Positions 20,614-33,229 of a DNA stretch of 64,000 nt are shown here, in pieces. This stretch comes from Septoria linicola (lineage: Eukaryota; Ascomycota; Dothideomycetes; Mycosphaerellales; Mycosphaerellaceae). The DNA lies in the NCBI GenBank assembly GCA_024114885.1, contig CP099429.1, positions 1,116,001 to 1,180,000 on the forward strand, in the 5' to 3' direction. The stretch's first letter is position 1, and the number at the start of each line of letters is the position of its first letter. A model generated the notes under the pieces. The model was not told the origin of the DNA. It saw only the letters and a program-made list of their open reading frames with translations, and made no database searches. The translations under genes were made by a program, and so were the position numbers.

Positions 20614-23502
20614 GGTGGGCGGAAAGTTGGGGATTAGGTATTACTGCCGTGGACTGTCAGTATGGGTCGTTGTTGTCAGGCCAGAGCGGAAATGAAGTCG
20701 ACGGTGGAGCGCAAACATAGTTGTGCTCGCCACGCCAGGGGTGTGAGAGGGTGTGAAACAGCGCTGAGACGAGCGTTGTGGTTGGAGATGAGGGTGGTGG
20801 CGCGACATACCGTTCAAACGTGCAGCATGGGAGATGCAATGCGCGATATCCGTGCTGCGTGCTCGTGATTATGAGGCTGCTGTCCCTTGCGGGCGGTAGA
20901 GTGTGTTCGCGATGAACGAGCGATGTGATGGTAGAGGATTGTTGAGCGCTGGCACAGAGCAAGCGAGCGTTGGTGGGTTTCCAAACGGGAAATCCAAGAC
21001 AGGAGCAGTGAGAGCAGGTCCTGCCGATGTGATTGTCGGAATAACAGAGGCGCTGCACCCGCTGCGGCGGTTGTTCAGCGAGTTCGAAGGGAAGGTGGTG
21101 GTGGTGGTGGTGGTGGTCGCTTCTTGCTTCTCTGTTGCTGTGAGAACGAACGCGCGTTGGAAGGCTGCGCCAATGCGTCTCCTCGATTGGCTCAGCTGAT
21201 TGGCGGCGGCCGTCTGTGGGACAACAAGATCCGGGTGTCCCGAGCGAAAAACTCTGCTCCACACCTCGAAAAGTCAGAAGTCAAGAATGAGTGTTTGTGT
21301 TCTGCACGCTCTGGCGAGACGTGAGGTGGTCGAGAGATGTTGCTGCTGGTCTCGCAAATACGAGGCAGTAGTGGAGGAAACAGGTGCAGGTTCACGGCAG
21401 ATCGTGGAAGTCACAGGCGGCTTGACAGGGAGGAAAAGGAGGCAACAACGATGTGCTCGCTTCGACAGCTGCCGGTCCTCCAAACAACTCTTCGCCCGAT
21501 GATGCTCCTGCAGTGGACCACGAATCAGCGGCGGGCCTCCCCTGGTTTCCTGTCCGTTGATTGCACAAAAGTAATCGGACCCAGCGCCTTGCCAGCAAAA
21601 CTACTGACGAGCGGCGTGTTCAACCACGCCGGATTGTTTGACACTGATTCTTGCCACGCTTGCCACGATTTTCGGCTGCTCAGCCACCCGCTCAACAGTG
21701 AAAGCTGTGAAGCCGGTATTTGTACTGCAAATCCTCACACGTTGGCGATGAAGCATGATACAATGCATGCCCATCTTGGTCAAGCGTAGCTGCAACGACG
21801 TCGAGACTTCCGTGAGCTACTGCACGCCTTGCGTATCCGCGGTGGCGACCTGAGCTTGTCCCAGTATTGCTACTATTCTGAAGTGATTGGCTATACTGCT
21901 TTCCACTTCACTGCTGTTCCTCTGCACTTGCAAGAAAACTTGGAGGATGCTGTGTTGCCACCCTGTGCACCACATGCTACAATTTGGGCTTCACGTTCTG
22001 TCGTTTTGCGGTCCTACGCAGGACACGGTGAAGCACTTGTGTTCTGCACGTTGGTCGGACGAAGGCTGGCCATGCGTCAACCACCGGCCGGAGAGCTCTT
22101 CAAGTAGAGATCAAGAATAATTGTCGCCCATTAGAGCTCGACGATAGGACAGAGACTGGCTAGCGTCTATGTAAGTCTAACCACTAACAATTCTGTATGA
22201 TGATTCCTGAAACATTTAGCTACTGCTTTGGACTGCGTTCGTAGATGAACCTGTTTCAAAACTGTGGGAAGCATCGAACCTGATGGTATAATCATGCAAA
22301 GGACACTACTAGATGTCCTGAGCTACATGTGCTCAGCAGACACTGTAGACGATGCTCCCATAGGTTCTGAGACGGAAGGTCACTTCTGGTCATCAGCGGA
22401 GCACCGCGAAGAGACTTCATGATAGTCCCGCAGTCGTGCATTGGACCTGCAGTAGTCCTGCGAACGATGATGTCGGGTAACACTTTTATCCCAGACCGGT
22501 CGTCAGGATGCCAACATGTGTTCTTCGCAGGTATTCGGTCTTGAGCAGAATACAACTTTAGCTACCTCCTAGCTGTATTTCTCATACCTTCGCTGCTTGA
22601 CCTCCGAATGTCCAGCAGCGCATCTGCTCAAGTATGTCGCAGAGTATCACCACGCATCCTCGAGAACAACCAGACGTCCTATGTCCACACTAAAGGCCAT
22701 GAAGTCGTCTTCGCCACAAAGCATGATGAGAGACGACTAGCAAAAGAGATCGTTAAACGGATCCACGGCAGATATCATTGAAAGTGACGTTAAGATCTGC
22801 CCGTCCGTGAAAGCGTTGAGAGCCAAGATTGCCCGTTTCGTGTCTGTGTAATTTCAGCAGAGCCGCGCAATCATCCTCTCACTTCCGAGCAATCATAGCA
22901 CGTGAGATGTGCTTCCAGAAGTTCAAGCCAAGGCTCTTGTCTGACCGGGCCATCAGCTGCTTGTTCACGGCGCAATACGACGCACCACTCGCCTTTGTGA
23001 GGCTGTATATAGCTCGAAGCGCGGTATCAGCAGCGTTAGAAGGCTTGCTGGCGCAGTTTAAAGAATACGAAGATACGAGCGGTTAGTGGTCAGCTCACGG
23101 TAGAAGTGTGGCGACCCCGGTTCCACCGCGCGAATTAGGCATGGTGCATTTGAGAAGACGCGCGGTTGCTTGCTTGTCTCCTGAACAACATCTCTCAATC
23201 CACACATTTTCGTTGTCACGTCTGCCAAACGTGCTTGTCTCGTGCTTGTCTGTCGTTCTTACCTTGGCATCTAATACAGGAATCTTCTTACACTCCTTCA
23301 AAAACAGCTCACAGTGGGTGGCGAATAGCAGCGGCGATATACCTTCCCTGGCGGACGGCATTCCTCGATCGTTTCATCCCTGTGCTGTGCTCAAGCACTT
23401 CCAAGCGACACTTCATTCACCAAGCAGTCTTCCAAGACACCGTCGACAAAGCGAGCGTCGATCATACCAAGAGCATCTTACCGTAATCCATACCACACTA
23501 CA
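20614..23502. other. 2.9 kb divergent intergenic region between FKS1 and the GH72 gene
   Basis: This holds the promoters and 5' leaders of two cell-wall genes. Open frames of up to 201 codons occur on the minus strand beside FKS1, but they are His/Ser/Pro-rich shadows without homology cues. A (GGT)8 microsatellite lies at 21094-21117. A TATATAG sequence at about 23006 could be a core promoter for the GH72 gene, but it lies 500 bases before its ATG. I see no convincing protein or RNA gene. Confidence 0.45.
21094..21117 (+). repeat. (GGT)8 microsatellite
   Basis: Eight perfect GGT units in the FKS1 upstream region, about 480 bases before its start codon on the minus strand, where they read as ACC repeats. 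Confidence 0.9.
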
Positions 23503-25180
23503 ATGCGATCGTTCGCATTCGCGTCTGCCGCGGCGGCATTGGCGAGCAGCGCTGCTGCCGCCGACCTTCCCTCGATCGTCATCAAGGGCTCCAAGTTCTT
23601 CTACGAGAACAATGGCACCCAATTGTAAGAGCTGAACATGATCCTTGTGCTGGAAATATGTACTGATTGCTGAGCGCAGCTTCATGAGGGGCGTCGCGTA
23701 CCAGCAGGATTACTCCGGCAATGGTACCACCTCGAGCGACCAGACCTACAGAGATCCTCTGTCTGACGCCTCTGCTTGCAAGCGCGATATTCCATACCTT
23801 CAGGAACTCTACACCAACACCATTCGTGTCTACGCGATCAACCCAGATGAGGATCACGACGAGTGCATGACTGCTCTCGCTGATGCCGGAATCTACGTTG
23901 TCGCAGATTTGTCCGCGCCTGTCGATGGCTCATCGATCAACCGCAACGATCCACAATGGAACGATGCTCTTTATGAGCGCTACACCTCCGTTGTTGACGT
24001 GATGGCCAAGTACACCAACACTCTTGGCTTCTTTGCTGGTAATGAAGTCTCGAACCAGGCCAACAACACTGATGCCAGTGCTTTCGTCAAGGCCGCGGTT
24101 CGTGATACCAAGGCATACATTAAGGCGCAGAACTACCGCACGATCGGCGTTGGATACGCGACTAACGACGATGCGGACATTCGTGTTGACATGGAGGAGT
24201 ACTTCAACTGCGGAGATGCGGACAGCGCCATTGACTTCTGGGGCTACAACATCTACTCGTGGTGTGGCGAATCTTCGTACACCAAATCCGGCTACGATGT
24301 TCGCACCAAGGAGTTCTCCTCGTACTCTGTCCCAGTCTTCTTCGCAGAATACGGTTGCAACGAGGTCCAGCCACGTCCTTTCACTGAGGTCGGTGCTCTC
24401 TATGGCGACGAGATGACTCCAGTCTGGTCTGGAGGCATCGTCTACATGTACTTCCAGGAGGCGAATGACTACGGACTTGTCACTGTCGATGGCAACAACG
24501 TCGACACGAACCAGGACTTTGACAACTTGAAGAGTGAGCTCGCCAAGATTAGCCCATCGGGAGTCAACTCTGCAGACTACTCGCCCACCAACACTGCTGC
24601 TGCTTGTCCAAGCCAGGGCTCCAGCTGGAACGCTAAGGCTTCTCCTCTTCCTCCGTCACCAAACAAGGAGCTGTGCAACTGCATGTACAACTCTCTTGCC
24701 TGCGTTGTCACCAGCCAGACTGACACTGACGACTACGGTGACCTCTTTGGCACTGTTTGTGGCTACGGCGATGATGTCTGCGCTGGTCTTGCTGCCAATG
24801 CTTCCACTGGTACATACGGCGCGTACAGCATGTGCAACTCGACTGAGCAGCTCGCCTTTGCCTTCAACCAGTACTACCTCTCCCAGAACAGTGCCGCTGA
24901 TGCTTGCGACTTCAAGGGAGCAGCAACCCTCAAGTCTGCAACCTCTGCCTCTGGATCTTGCGAGACCCTCATCTCTGAGGCTGGAACTGCCGGCACTGGT
25001 GTTGTCACGTCCAGCCCAACTGCCAACTCCAATCAGCAGGGCTCGTCAGGTGGCTCCGGATCCACCTCCAGCGGCGCAGCCGCTCCTCTCGGTGTCCCAA
25101 CCGCAGGTGCCTCGCTTCTGCCAATGGCATTCATTGTCGCTCTGGGCATGATCTCCGGCGCTGGTATGATCCTGTTGTAG
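23503..25180 (+). CDS. GAS1: 1,3-beta-glucanosyltransferase, GH72 with CBM43, GPI-anchored
   Basis: Two exons, 23503-23624 and 23680-25180, give 540 residues. The enzyme cuts a 1,3-beta-glucan chain and joins it to another, elongating wall glucan outside the plasma membrane. A signal peptide ends near residue 20. The GH72 domain runs from about 22 to 335. The acid/base Glu is E163 in the AGNEVSN motif and the nucleophile is E264 in FFAEYGCNE, positions close to those of yeast Gas1. A Cys-rich CBM43 (X8) module at about 375-465 follows, with the expected Cys-Asn-Cys and paired Cys residues. A Ser/Gly linker and a hydrophobic tail fit GPI attachment. The presence of CBM43 puts it in the GH72+ subfamily (Gas1/Gas2 type); the exact paralogue is not settled. 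It lies next to FKS1. Confidence 0.94.
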
Positions 25181-25368
25181 AGACTTCTTCCATTCATTGG
25201 ATAATTAGCACCACGGAATTGGACGAAGCCGAAGATTGGGCTATGTTGACATGACAGCGTTCCTGCACATTCCAGAGTGATTGGATATGGCGCGTGCACT
25301 TGCTGCTTCTCGGGGGCATGTTGCTATTGGGGAGACTTCTAATCGAGGTCACGAGCCTCTTTTCTACT

Positions 25369-25386
25369 TGTGTGTGTGTGTGTGTG
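25369..25386 (+). repeat. (TG)9 microsatellite
   Basis: A perfect dinucleotide run in the 3' flank of the GH72 gene. Confidence 0.85.
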
Positions 25387-25982
25387 GTTATAGATCGAAC
25401 AGCCGTGTCCACTGGCTTTGTATAGCGAAATCGCAAAATGAGAAAAAATGTCAAAAGCTAAACACAATCTCTTTCTTTCTTCTCCATGGAGCTATGGGAT
25501 TTTATGTGTGGTTCATCCTGCTACCACAGGCCGTCGTTATGCATGCTCTCAGTCGAGCTCGTCGCTTGGCTGCTCGACGGTGTGGCCTGCTGTTCGTTCC
25601 ATCCTTCTGCAGCTACTCGTCCGCCCATGGCCTTCCGAGATACGCACTCTCGAAACGAACAGGCTGGCTATCCCTCTGTGTCATGGACCATTCAGAAGGT
25701 AGGCTTCAAGTCGACGACTCGCACGATGAGAATCCGCGTCGCTGTGGTGAGAATCGCTGGAGCTAGGCCTCATATGTACATCTTTGCGCGCATGATGCTC
25801 AGAAGCCAGAAATCTACTGCATCAGGTAATTCGACATTCCAGATGCAGAGACTCCCGCAGTCATTCTGACACGCTCAGATGTTTACAAAAACCTGTGAGA
25901 TAATCTAATCCACTCATACAGCGAATCTTGATAGGTATGTGGCAATATTGACCTCATCGTTGTCGTCCCATGACTTATTGCA

Positions 25983-25988
25983 TATAAA
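25983..25988 (+). promoter_or_regulatory. TATA box candidate before a small ORF
   Basis: TATAAA lies 48 bases upstream of the ATG at 26036. Fungal TATA elements usually lie 40-120 bases before the transcription start, so the spacing to the ATG is tight. It may belong to an untranslated RNA or be a chance match. Confidence 0.3.
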
Positions 25989-26035
25989 CCCTAAGGACAA
26001 GTCCTCACTCCCTTCGTTGGTGGTCTTGCCTGGCA

Positions 26036-26149
26036 ATGCCTTCCCGCGCCATCGTTTCCCATGATGGCCTCTGGCCTACCATCACCGACGTCGAGCACAT
26101 TAAGCCGGTGCCTCACTTCCAGCATCGCGGCCGCACACCTCTCAAATAG
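26036..26149 (+). CDS. candidate 37-residue microprotein
   Basis: An ATG-to-TAG frame of 37 codons starting MPSRAIVSHDG and ending RGRTPLK. The peptide is basic and His-rich with no signal or membrane segment. It is preceded by a TATAAA box and lies just beyond the VPS41 stop codon on the opposite strand. The residue mix looks protein-like, but so short a frame can arise by chance. It could also be the last exon of an undetected gene or lie in the GH72 3' untranslated region. I do not recognise it. Confidence 0.25.
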   Translation: MPSRAIVSHDGLWPTITDVEHIKPVPHFQHRGRTPLK

Positions 26150-26269
26150 AGGCCAGTATCATGGGAATCGCAATCAGCTTTCTCCTTCCTGTTAGATTTG
26201 TCTTTGTTGGGTATCTTATCTGATCAATGCACGCACATGATGCTCTCCCACCCCTCGCCTTTCTGAGTC

Positions 26270-29200
26270 TCAAGCTCCTTCCGGAACGACACATCGCTGA
26301 CAACCGCCTTTGACTACATTCCCGATGATATGTGCATGAGCGACTTTCGCTCCTACGCTTCTGCCTCCGTAGCCGCCGTCTTCGCCTTCTTCTGCAGCTT
26401 GGTGCATTTGCTTCAACAGATCCTCTGCTTCTCGCGAGGCGTGCGTATCTGGGTTTGCGTCGAGAAGGCAAGATAAGTGGTAGACGTGACCGCACGCGAA
26501 GCCGATGAGGGTTTCTTTTTCTGGTGAAAGAGTCAGCAATTTTCAACTTGGTAAGTATAGATGTCTGCTTACCGTCTTCGTGGAATGCGTCGTCACATCC
26601 CACACAATGCCCTGGCTTTGCGGGCCTCTGCGTGACTTCGTTCTTGGTGTCGGTGGTACTCAGCCGATCTGGCACTGGCAGCGCCTCTCCATCAGGGACC
26701 CGTGTTGGAGGATCGACCACGGCAAGGTCAACGTCACTTGCACTCTCGTGCTTGACCTCGAAGCGGACACCCTTCTTACGGCCTGCTCGCAGAGTATCCA
26801 TGCCCATGCCGACTTCTCCTCGCAAGACTCTTGCCACACCCTCGGAGATAGACATCTGGATCTCGAACTCGCGCACAAGTCGTTGTATGCCACTTTTCAA
26901 GCCTTCGATTTCCAATCCCTCTGGTATTCGTCTGACGACATCAATGGGATTGAATGCCGCAGCGGCGCCGACTTCCTCGAGCAGTCCTCGTATGAATGAG
27001 GGCTTGTCCATGCTGTAGTCGAGAAGATCGTTCCACAGGTCAGGGTTCTCCTTTGCAAATGCAATAGCCTGTGAGACATCCCCCAATTCGCCTATGATCA
27101 AGAAAAGTGCACGTTTTGTTTGCCCAGTCTTGCTCAGAATATGCACTAGTTCTGGAATGTAATGGCGCCTTTCACAAATCTCGGCGGCCTTGTCGAAACT
27201 GTAGACTTCTGAAGATTTCAAAAAGGTGAGCAAAAGGTCGCGGTCGTATTCGGCGAAAAGGCGGATGGCCAAGTCGGCGTGGTCATTGACAAGCATGTGG
27301 CCCTCATCGACGCGACGATCAAACTTGCGGCGCGGAGCTGCGATTGCGGCATTGGGCGAGGAGACCCCAATCCAGAGCGCGCGGAAGTAGAAGAAGAGAA
27401 ATGGCTGGAAACTGTCGCCCTTCTGTTGCAGCTGCGCGACAACTTCGGCTGTGGGTATCGTGCCACGATAGGCTTCCTCAACGAGCAGCTGAACAGCTTC
27501 GGTGCTAGCCTCCTCGAGCTCCGTCAATGGCGCTGAGCGCATCTGGTCTCTGCTCACACGAAGCATGAGGAGTCCTGGAATGTCGTCGGCAACAGAATCT
27601 AGCAGTTTCTCTTCTCTCATCAAGCTGAATGCTCTCTCTGCATCCTGTAGGGCAATGTAGCATCGCAATGCATCCACAGCTCGATTGTCTGCAAGGTAGA
27701 GTCGAGCAAGTGCATCCATGAGAACGCGCCAGTCTCGTCCCTTCTCGCCTTCCTCTGTGGTGTCCTTTGTAACATCTCCACTGTCAAGGCGGTCTTCAAT
27801 GGCACTGATGACGCTGTGTACATCGAAGAGCTCAGGATCCCACTTGTCCAGTAATTCAGTCAGACGAGGAACATCTTTGATAATGTAGTGTCCAAGAATG
27901 ACCTCGTACACCAAACTCGGCAGTGCTGGCTGTAACGTCGTCGACGGAATGTAGGGTGTGATTTCGTCAAACTTGTTCGCTTGAGCGAAGGTCCACACCC
28001 AGTGCTCCCATCGACTGCTGGTGCCTAAGACCTTGCCAGCCACTTCTCCGGCCCGCTCCCACTCGGCAGCTGATACCAATTGCTGCAACCAAAGATCGCC
28101 GATGCGTCGTTTCTCCCGCTGGGGAGCAGAGTTGTGGGCGCGTAAGGCGTTGGTGATACCCGTGGTCTGGGAGCTGGAGTCTGATCCAAAGAAGTCCGCC
28201 AAGCTTTGATTGGCTCCAGTTCTATTCGGGGAGCTGGGCGTGGAAGTGAAGGACTGCAGGTCGGCCGCAGATGTGTCGACGGCTTCTGGATGCTCGTCGA
28301 TCAGTCTCCAAGCGTTGCCATACTGTTGATGTTCCAGCAACCATTCAAGGTGGTCTGACAGTTCTCGTTTCACGGCCAGAACGCAATCGAATGGGGAGTG
28401 GATGAAGAGCTTGAGGCCGGGCTCGAGCAAGTACGGATGAGCATCGACGTTCCGTGTGAGCGCTGGGGTCGATGTCACATCCATCCCAGAGCCTTGACGT
28501 CCATTGGAAGCAAATGACATTGCTCTGCCGTTTGTATCTCTGTCTCCACCACTACCACTGAAGACACTGGCACTTGATGAGAACATTCGCGTGGCGTAGC
28601 CACCACTTGTCGCAGCGACATCCCGAGTGACGTTCCACAGTTCTCCCAACTTTCCTCTTTCCTCCTTCGCAGCCTTTTCGGGAAGTGGAGGCGGCATATA
28701 TAGCGTTCCCAGATGGTAGTCTTGGGCTGAGAGAGTCTCGTATCGTGATACAGCTAGCTCATCAAGCTCGACTTCTTCGCCATTCGCCACGTTGACAAGT
28801 CGTAGATGTGGTGCGAGACTAGTATGTCGATGCTGGCGACCAGATTTGGTAGGCGTGCTGGACTTGTCGTCTGAAAGCGAAGCCTGCATAATAGGTTTGT
28901 CGTCGTCATCTCGTGTCCTGTATGCCAGAATCGCCAGCAATGACGGCGTATACAGGCTGATGCCGGAGATAATACAGTCCCGGAACTGCATTTTGTGTAT
29001 GATATCGGCGCTGCCCACTTGTCTCTTTGCATGTGGGGCAGATGGTACAGAACTGCCCGACTGTACGTGCAATATCCATGCCGTGTCTCCCCAGCCAACA
29101 ACAAGCCTCTCAACCTTCTTCTTGCCTTTGGTCGGGGTTTTCGCAAAATCGCTCTTTGAGACGCCGTTTACGTGTTCCTCTCCACGGCCTGTAGCTAGCT

Positions 29201-30284
29201 CATCACTCTCCAGGCTGTGGTCATCGATCCATTCGCAACGGCCTTTCCACACGCCAGCCATGTCTTCCCAGGCTCTTCGGTTCGGCCTTGCAGCATGTGC
29301 TATTCGTTTCCATGCGTCTTCCTGGTGTTCGCTGCCCAGATTGAGGTGACTTCGCATGATCTTGATACCTTCCTCGTTGACCCATACCACCCACTTCCCA
29401 CTCCAGCTCCATTTGATGTTGCTGATGGCACCTTCACCGGAGTGTAGCATCGTGTCTGTTCCATTGTTGCCGCCGAGTCCAATTGCGCCCAGCCAGCCTG
29501 AAGCTGCCGCAGCGGCGCTGTTTGTGTTCGCGTCAATGCTGACACCAGACCTTCCACCCACAGTGAGGATCAGCTTGCCTGCCAGGCCACCAGAAAGGTA
29601 AGTCCGGTCGCTCTTGTACTCTGGCGATAGCGCCACGGCATTCACGGGACGCGCGAAGTTGCGTAGTTGAACATCGTGCGGATCGACAAGGGACTGCACA
29701 CACACATGGCCATCTTGCGAGGAAGTGGCTACGTAGATCTGGTTGTTGGGCGTGTTAGGCACAGGTTGCTGCTGCGCTCGCTGTGGCGCCCTTGGTGAAG
29801 ACGTGCTTGTTCCCGTGCGCGAGGGAGCAGCCGGCTTCTTCTCCCCTGGAACGGGAGCTTGCAACAGAGACGCACTGCCGTCTTTGGACTGCACGAGCAC
29901 AGGTGGAGGCGGTACAGGCGACACCGAGATACTGGTGACGCTCGCAGTGTGCGCCTTGTTCACTTTCACCTTCTGCAGCGTCGGCACGGCCAGCACATGC
30001 ACACTCCCATTCGCAGTGCCCACGACCATCTTGTCGCCCCAGACGCCAAAGGCCGTGGTGAGGTCTCCATTGCGGTACACATTGGCCAGGCTGCTGGTCA
30101 ACTTGGCGTACTTGAGCTTGGGCTCGTCGTCGTCGTCGTCGTCGTCTTCTTCTTCTTCTTCCTGCTCGTCGTCATGGTCTCCATCGTCCTCTGCGTCATT
30201 TCCTCCCTTCTGCTGCTGCTTCACGTCCTCCGTCTCCTCCTCCTCCTCCGCCTCATCGTCATTCGAGGTGGGCTGCGCAGACAT
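26270..30284 (-). CDS. VPS41: HOPS complex subunit Vps41
   Basis: Two exons, 30284-26573 and 26520-26270, give 1320 residues. Vps41 is the Ypt7/Rab7-binding subunit of the HOPS tether that drives fusion of endosomes, AP-3 vesicles and autophagosomes with the vacuole. The first 55 residues are an acidic, low-complexity leader. A WD40-like propeller follows, opening with KYAKLTSSLANVY and FGVWGDKMVVGTANGSVHV, the usual Vps41 beginning. The middle and C-terminal part is a helical clathrin-heavy-chain repeat region with ALFLIIGELGDVSQAIAFA, which is strongly diagnostic. The C-terminus is a RING-H2: CVGC, then CGHVYHLSC, then CQRC. The intron splits the RING, and splicing it out is needed to restore the Cys/His order. 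Pro/Ser-rich inserts make it longer than yeast Vps41. Confidence 0.92.
30124..30162 (-). repeat. trinucleotide run encoding an Asp/Glu tract
   Basis: Consecutive CGT units followed by CTT units on the plus strand encode a poly-Asp then poly-Glu stretch in the acidic leader of Vps41. Length is likely to vary between strains. Confidence 0.8.
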
Positions 30285-31021
30285 GCTGCATCACCCATCG
30301 AGGCGAGTTGTTATCGCCGCATGGAAGGGAGACTGTGTGGTCTGTTCAGAGAACTGCTGCTGTCGTTCGGTGATGTCAACTTGGAGATGCCGGGCGAGCT
30401 CGGTCGCTTCGAAGCTGTCGGACCGAGCTCCATACGTCCCACCGAGACATAACGACTTCTCATTATTAAACCTCACTATTGTCCTCATAGTGATTCCGCA
30501 TGCGTCCATGTCATTCCTATTGTCGCGCTAATAATAATAGGACTTACTTAATACTAATATCTAGCTTACTACTACTATTACTATAACTAACGTATACTAG
30601 TACTACTATAATTATAGGCGATAACGAGGCCTTATATAGTACTCGCAATATTAATCGCCTTAAGTAAGTTATTATACGTATTCTACGACGCTTTTAGCTT
30701 AGCTAATACTTAATAGTATATTTAATACTACTAGTATAGGCTCTATATAGGCTATAACTATATAAGTAAGTTACGTACTAATTAAGGAGATAGATATTAA
30801 TAAAAACGAGAACGCTAGGTAGGTAATTATCGTACTCTCTATATACTCGCTACTAACTCGTAGTATAAAATAGGCTATAGAATTCCTTAAACTCCTTTAA
30901 CTACTTACGCTACTCTATTATACTAGACGCCTCTAACTATTAGTTTTACGCGCTAGCGATATAGTAGAAGTAGCTAAATAAAGTAGAAGGTAGAGATAGT
31001 ATAAAAAGAAAAGTTATAAAG

Positions 31022-31500
31022 AATAGTCTATATAAGTTTAATAAGGCTAGCTATATTATAGAGATAGCTAAGAATATTACTACTATTATACTATACTTAT
31101 AGTATAAGCGTCTAAGTCTTAAAGAGGAGTATAAGACGGTAGTAGAAGAGCTATCTTCTACGTACTATATACGTATAGCTAAGTCTAGTTATTAGGCTAG
31201 TAAAGTAGTTAGTAATAATAAAGATAGCGAGTCTAATAGCGAGTCTAGCGAGTTAGAGAAGCTTCGTATCTATATAAAGGTATTAGAGGATAGGTTTAAT
31301 AGAATAGACGATACTATAGGAACGATAAATAGCTAGATTAACTAGCTTAAGGTAGAGGCTAATAGTAAGGCTCGCGATATATAGAGTCTATAGAAGGCTA
31401 TATAGCTAAAGAAGGATATTTCTAAGCCTATTATAGTCTAGTTAGTATAGCGAGTTTATAAGTAATCGAACTACGAGTTATAGCGAGTATAAAAACTAAT
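31022..31500 (+). pseudogene. RIP-broken coding relic with coiled-coil character
   Basis: One plus-strand frame keeps a protein-like pattern over about 160 codons. It is Lys/Glu/Leu-rich, with an acidic Ser/Glu patch (repeated agc gag tct) followed by a heptad-like segment with LEDRFNRIDDTIGTIN. The frame is interrupted only by TAG and TAA, which RIP can make from CAG, CAA or TGG. It could be a second gene of the element or a captured host fragment. I could not assign a family. Confidence 0.45.
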
Positions 31501-33229
31501 ATCTACTCTTGTCTTATTCTAGTATACTAATTTCTCTAATCCTATCTTCTTTAAACTATAATTTAACTAGTATTTACTCTATAAGTCCGTAGCGAGTACT
31601 ATTTATCGCTACTTTTCGTTACTCTACTAGTATACTCTACCTATAGCTTCTTCTATCGCTTCGGTAATAGCTTTACTATTTATTAGACTAGCTATTTAGA
31701 CGGCGTTAGTTATACTAGCTCTATAGTAGTCTATTTATTATATTATTACTATTATATAGGCTCGGTAGGCTTAGTAAGCTTAGTAGACGTATAAATAGTA
31801 TCCTATTATTTAATCCGCTTAAAGGCCTACGAGATCTATTATAAATTAGACTCTCTATATTTAGCTATATTTATAGAGGACTCGTTATACGATAAATCTA
31901 TTATTTTAGATATAGTATAACGGTTAGATACGTATACCTACTACGTAGGCTTTTCTTACTTAATAGTAGGCTTATTATTCTATTTAATACTCTTAAAGAT
32001 AGCTAATAAAGTACTTACTACTTTACTCGTAATAGTACTCTCTCGATTCTTTTACTTATTCTTTACCTACTTTAGTAGCTTTAGTTATAGTATTAGCGTC
32101 TCTTTATAGATAAGAAGCTTAATAAGATATATTTAAGTATCTACTACCTTCGCTTTTAGCTACTTAAATACCTCTATAACTATTCTAATACCTTATTCCT
32201 TAGGCCTCTTAATAGTAGTATTAGAGATCCTCTATAGAACCTATAATTTATTAAACTATATAAAGAATATATATTCTTTATAATCGTCTAGTTCCTAGAT
32301 TAGATAATAAGATAGATTATTTATACTAAAACGATAGAGGACGAAGTTATCTAACTAATCGCTACGCTATATATTAAATATAGTATTTATAAAGACGTTA
32401 CTAATACTCTAGTAGTATTATAGCTTACTATACTTCTATATATTCTTCGTCCTAGTTTATTAGAATATAATATATTATATCTATATTTTATAGATATAGT
32501 TAAAAGTAATAACTAGCGTTAGAGTACGTTATTTAATAGCTTCTAGTCGTAGTAGAGGTATAGATAATAGTCGTTATAATAGAGGTATCGATCTAGTATT
32601 AAGAGTAGGCCTTAGTCTATACCTCTAGTTTATAATATTATATATAGCGTTAGTATACTATAGAATTAAACTAAACGACTAATAGGTAGGAGCTATAGAA
32701 GCTATAGGAACGATACTCGTAAAGCGACTCGTAGATACTATCGGTATAGCCGTAGTCTTATAGATAAACTACTTAGTTAGTAGATTAGAGTTTCTTATAT
32801 AGTAGGTACTATAGAAAGTATAGCCTTTAAATATACTAGTACTATATTATTTACCTATCTATAGATAATATAGATCCTAGAGTAGTATCTTAATATTAGC
32901 TATAATTATAGTAAAAGATATAATATATATAGGATAATATTATAGAAAAGAGAAAAGTAAAAAAGAATAATATAATATCGAAAGTATATACTCGCTAAGC
33001 TTTATACGCTAACTCGTAGAGTAGAGTATATAACTAAATTTACTACGCTAATCTATACTATTTAGTAGAGGCGGATCGGTTATAAACTCTATTACTCTAG
33101 TATTATCGTTAGTAATTAGCTAGCTATTAGACGTATTAAATATATCTTATATCTATCGTAAAGAGATCTATTAGCGTACTACTAGTAGCTTTTTAAGCTC
33201 GTATAGTATTAGCTATTATTTAGATATAA

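Larger units (their letters stand above)
25181..26269. other. convergent intergenic region with one candidate small ORF
   Basis: This lies between the 3' ends of the GH72 gene and VPS41. It contains an 18-base TG repeat at 25369-25386 and, near its right end, a TATA box followed by a short open frame (see separate entries). No longer gene is supported. Confidence 0.4.

Noticed and set aside
20657..21262. A 201-codon minus-strand frame just upstream of FKS1
   Set aside because: The sequence is low-complexity (poly-His from the GGT run), has no domain, and ends right before FKS1; an untranslated leader is more likely.
26505..27018. Two overlapping plus-strand frames of 164 codons
   Set aside because: They are antisense to VPS41 and lack any feature of their own.
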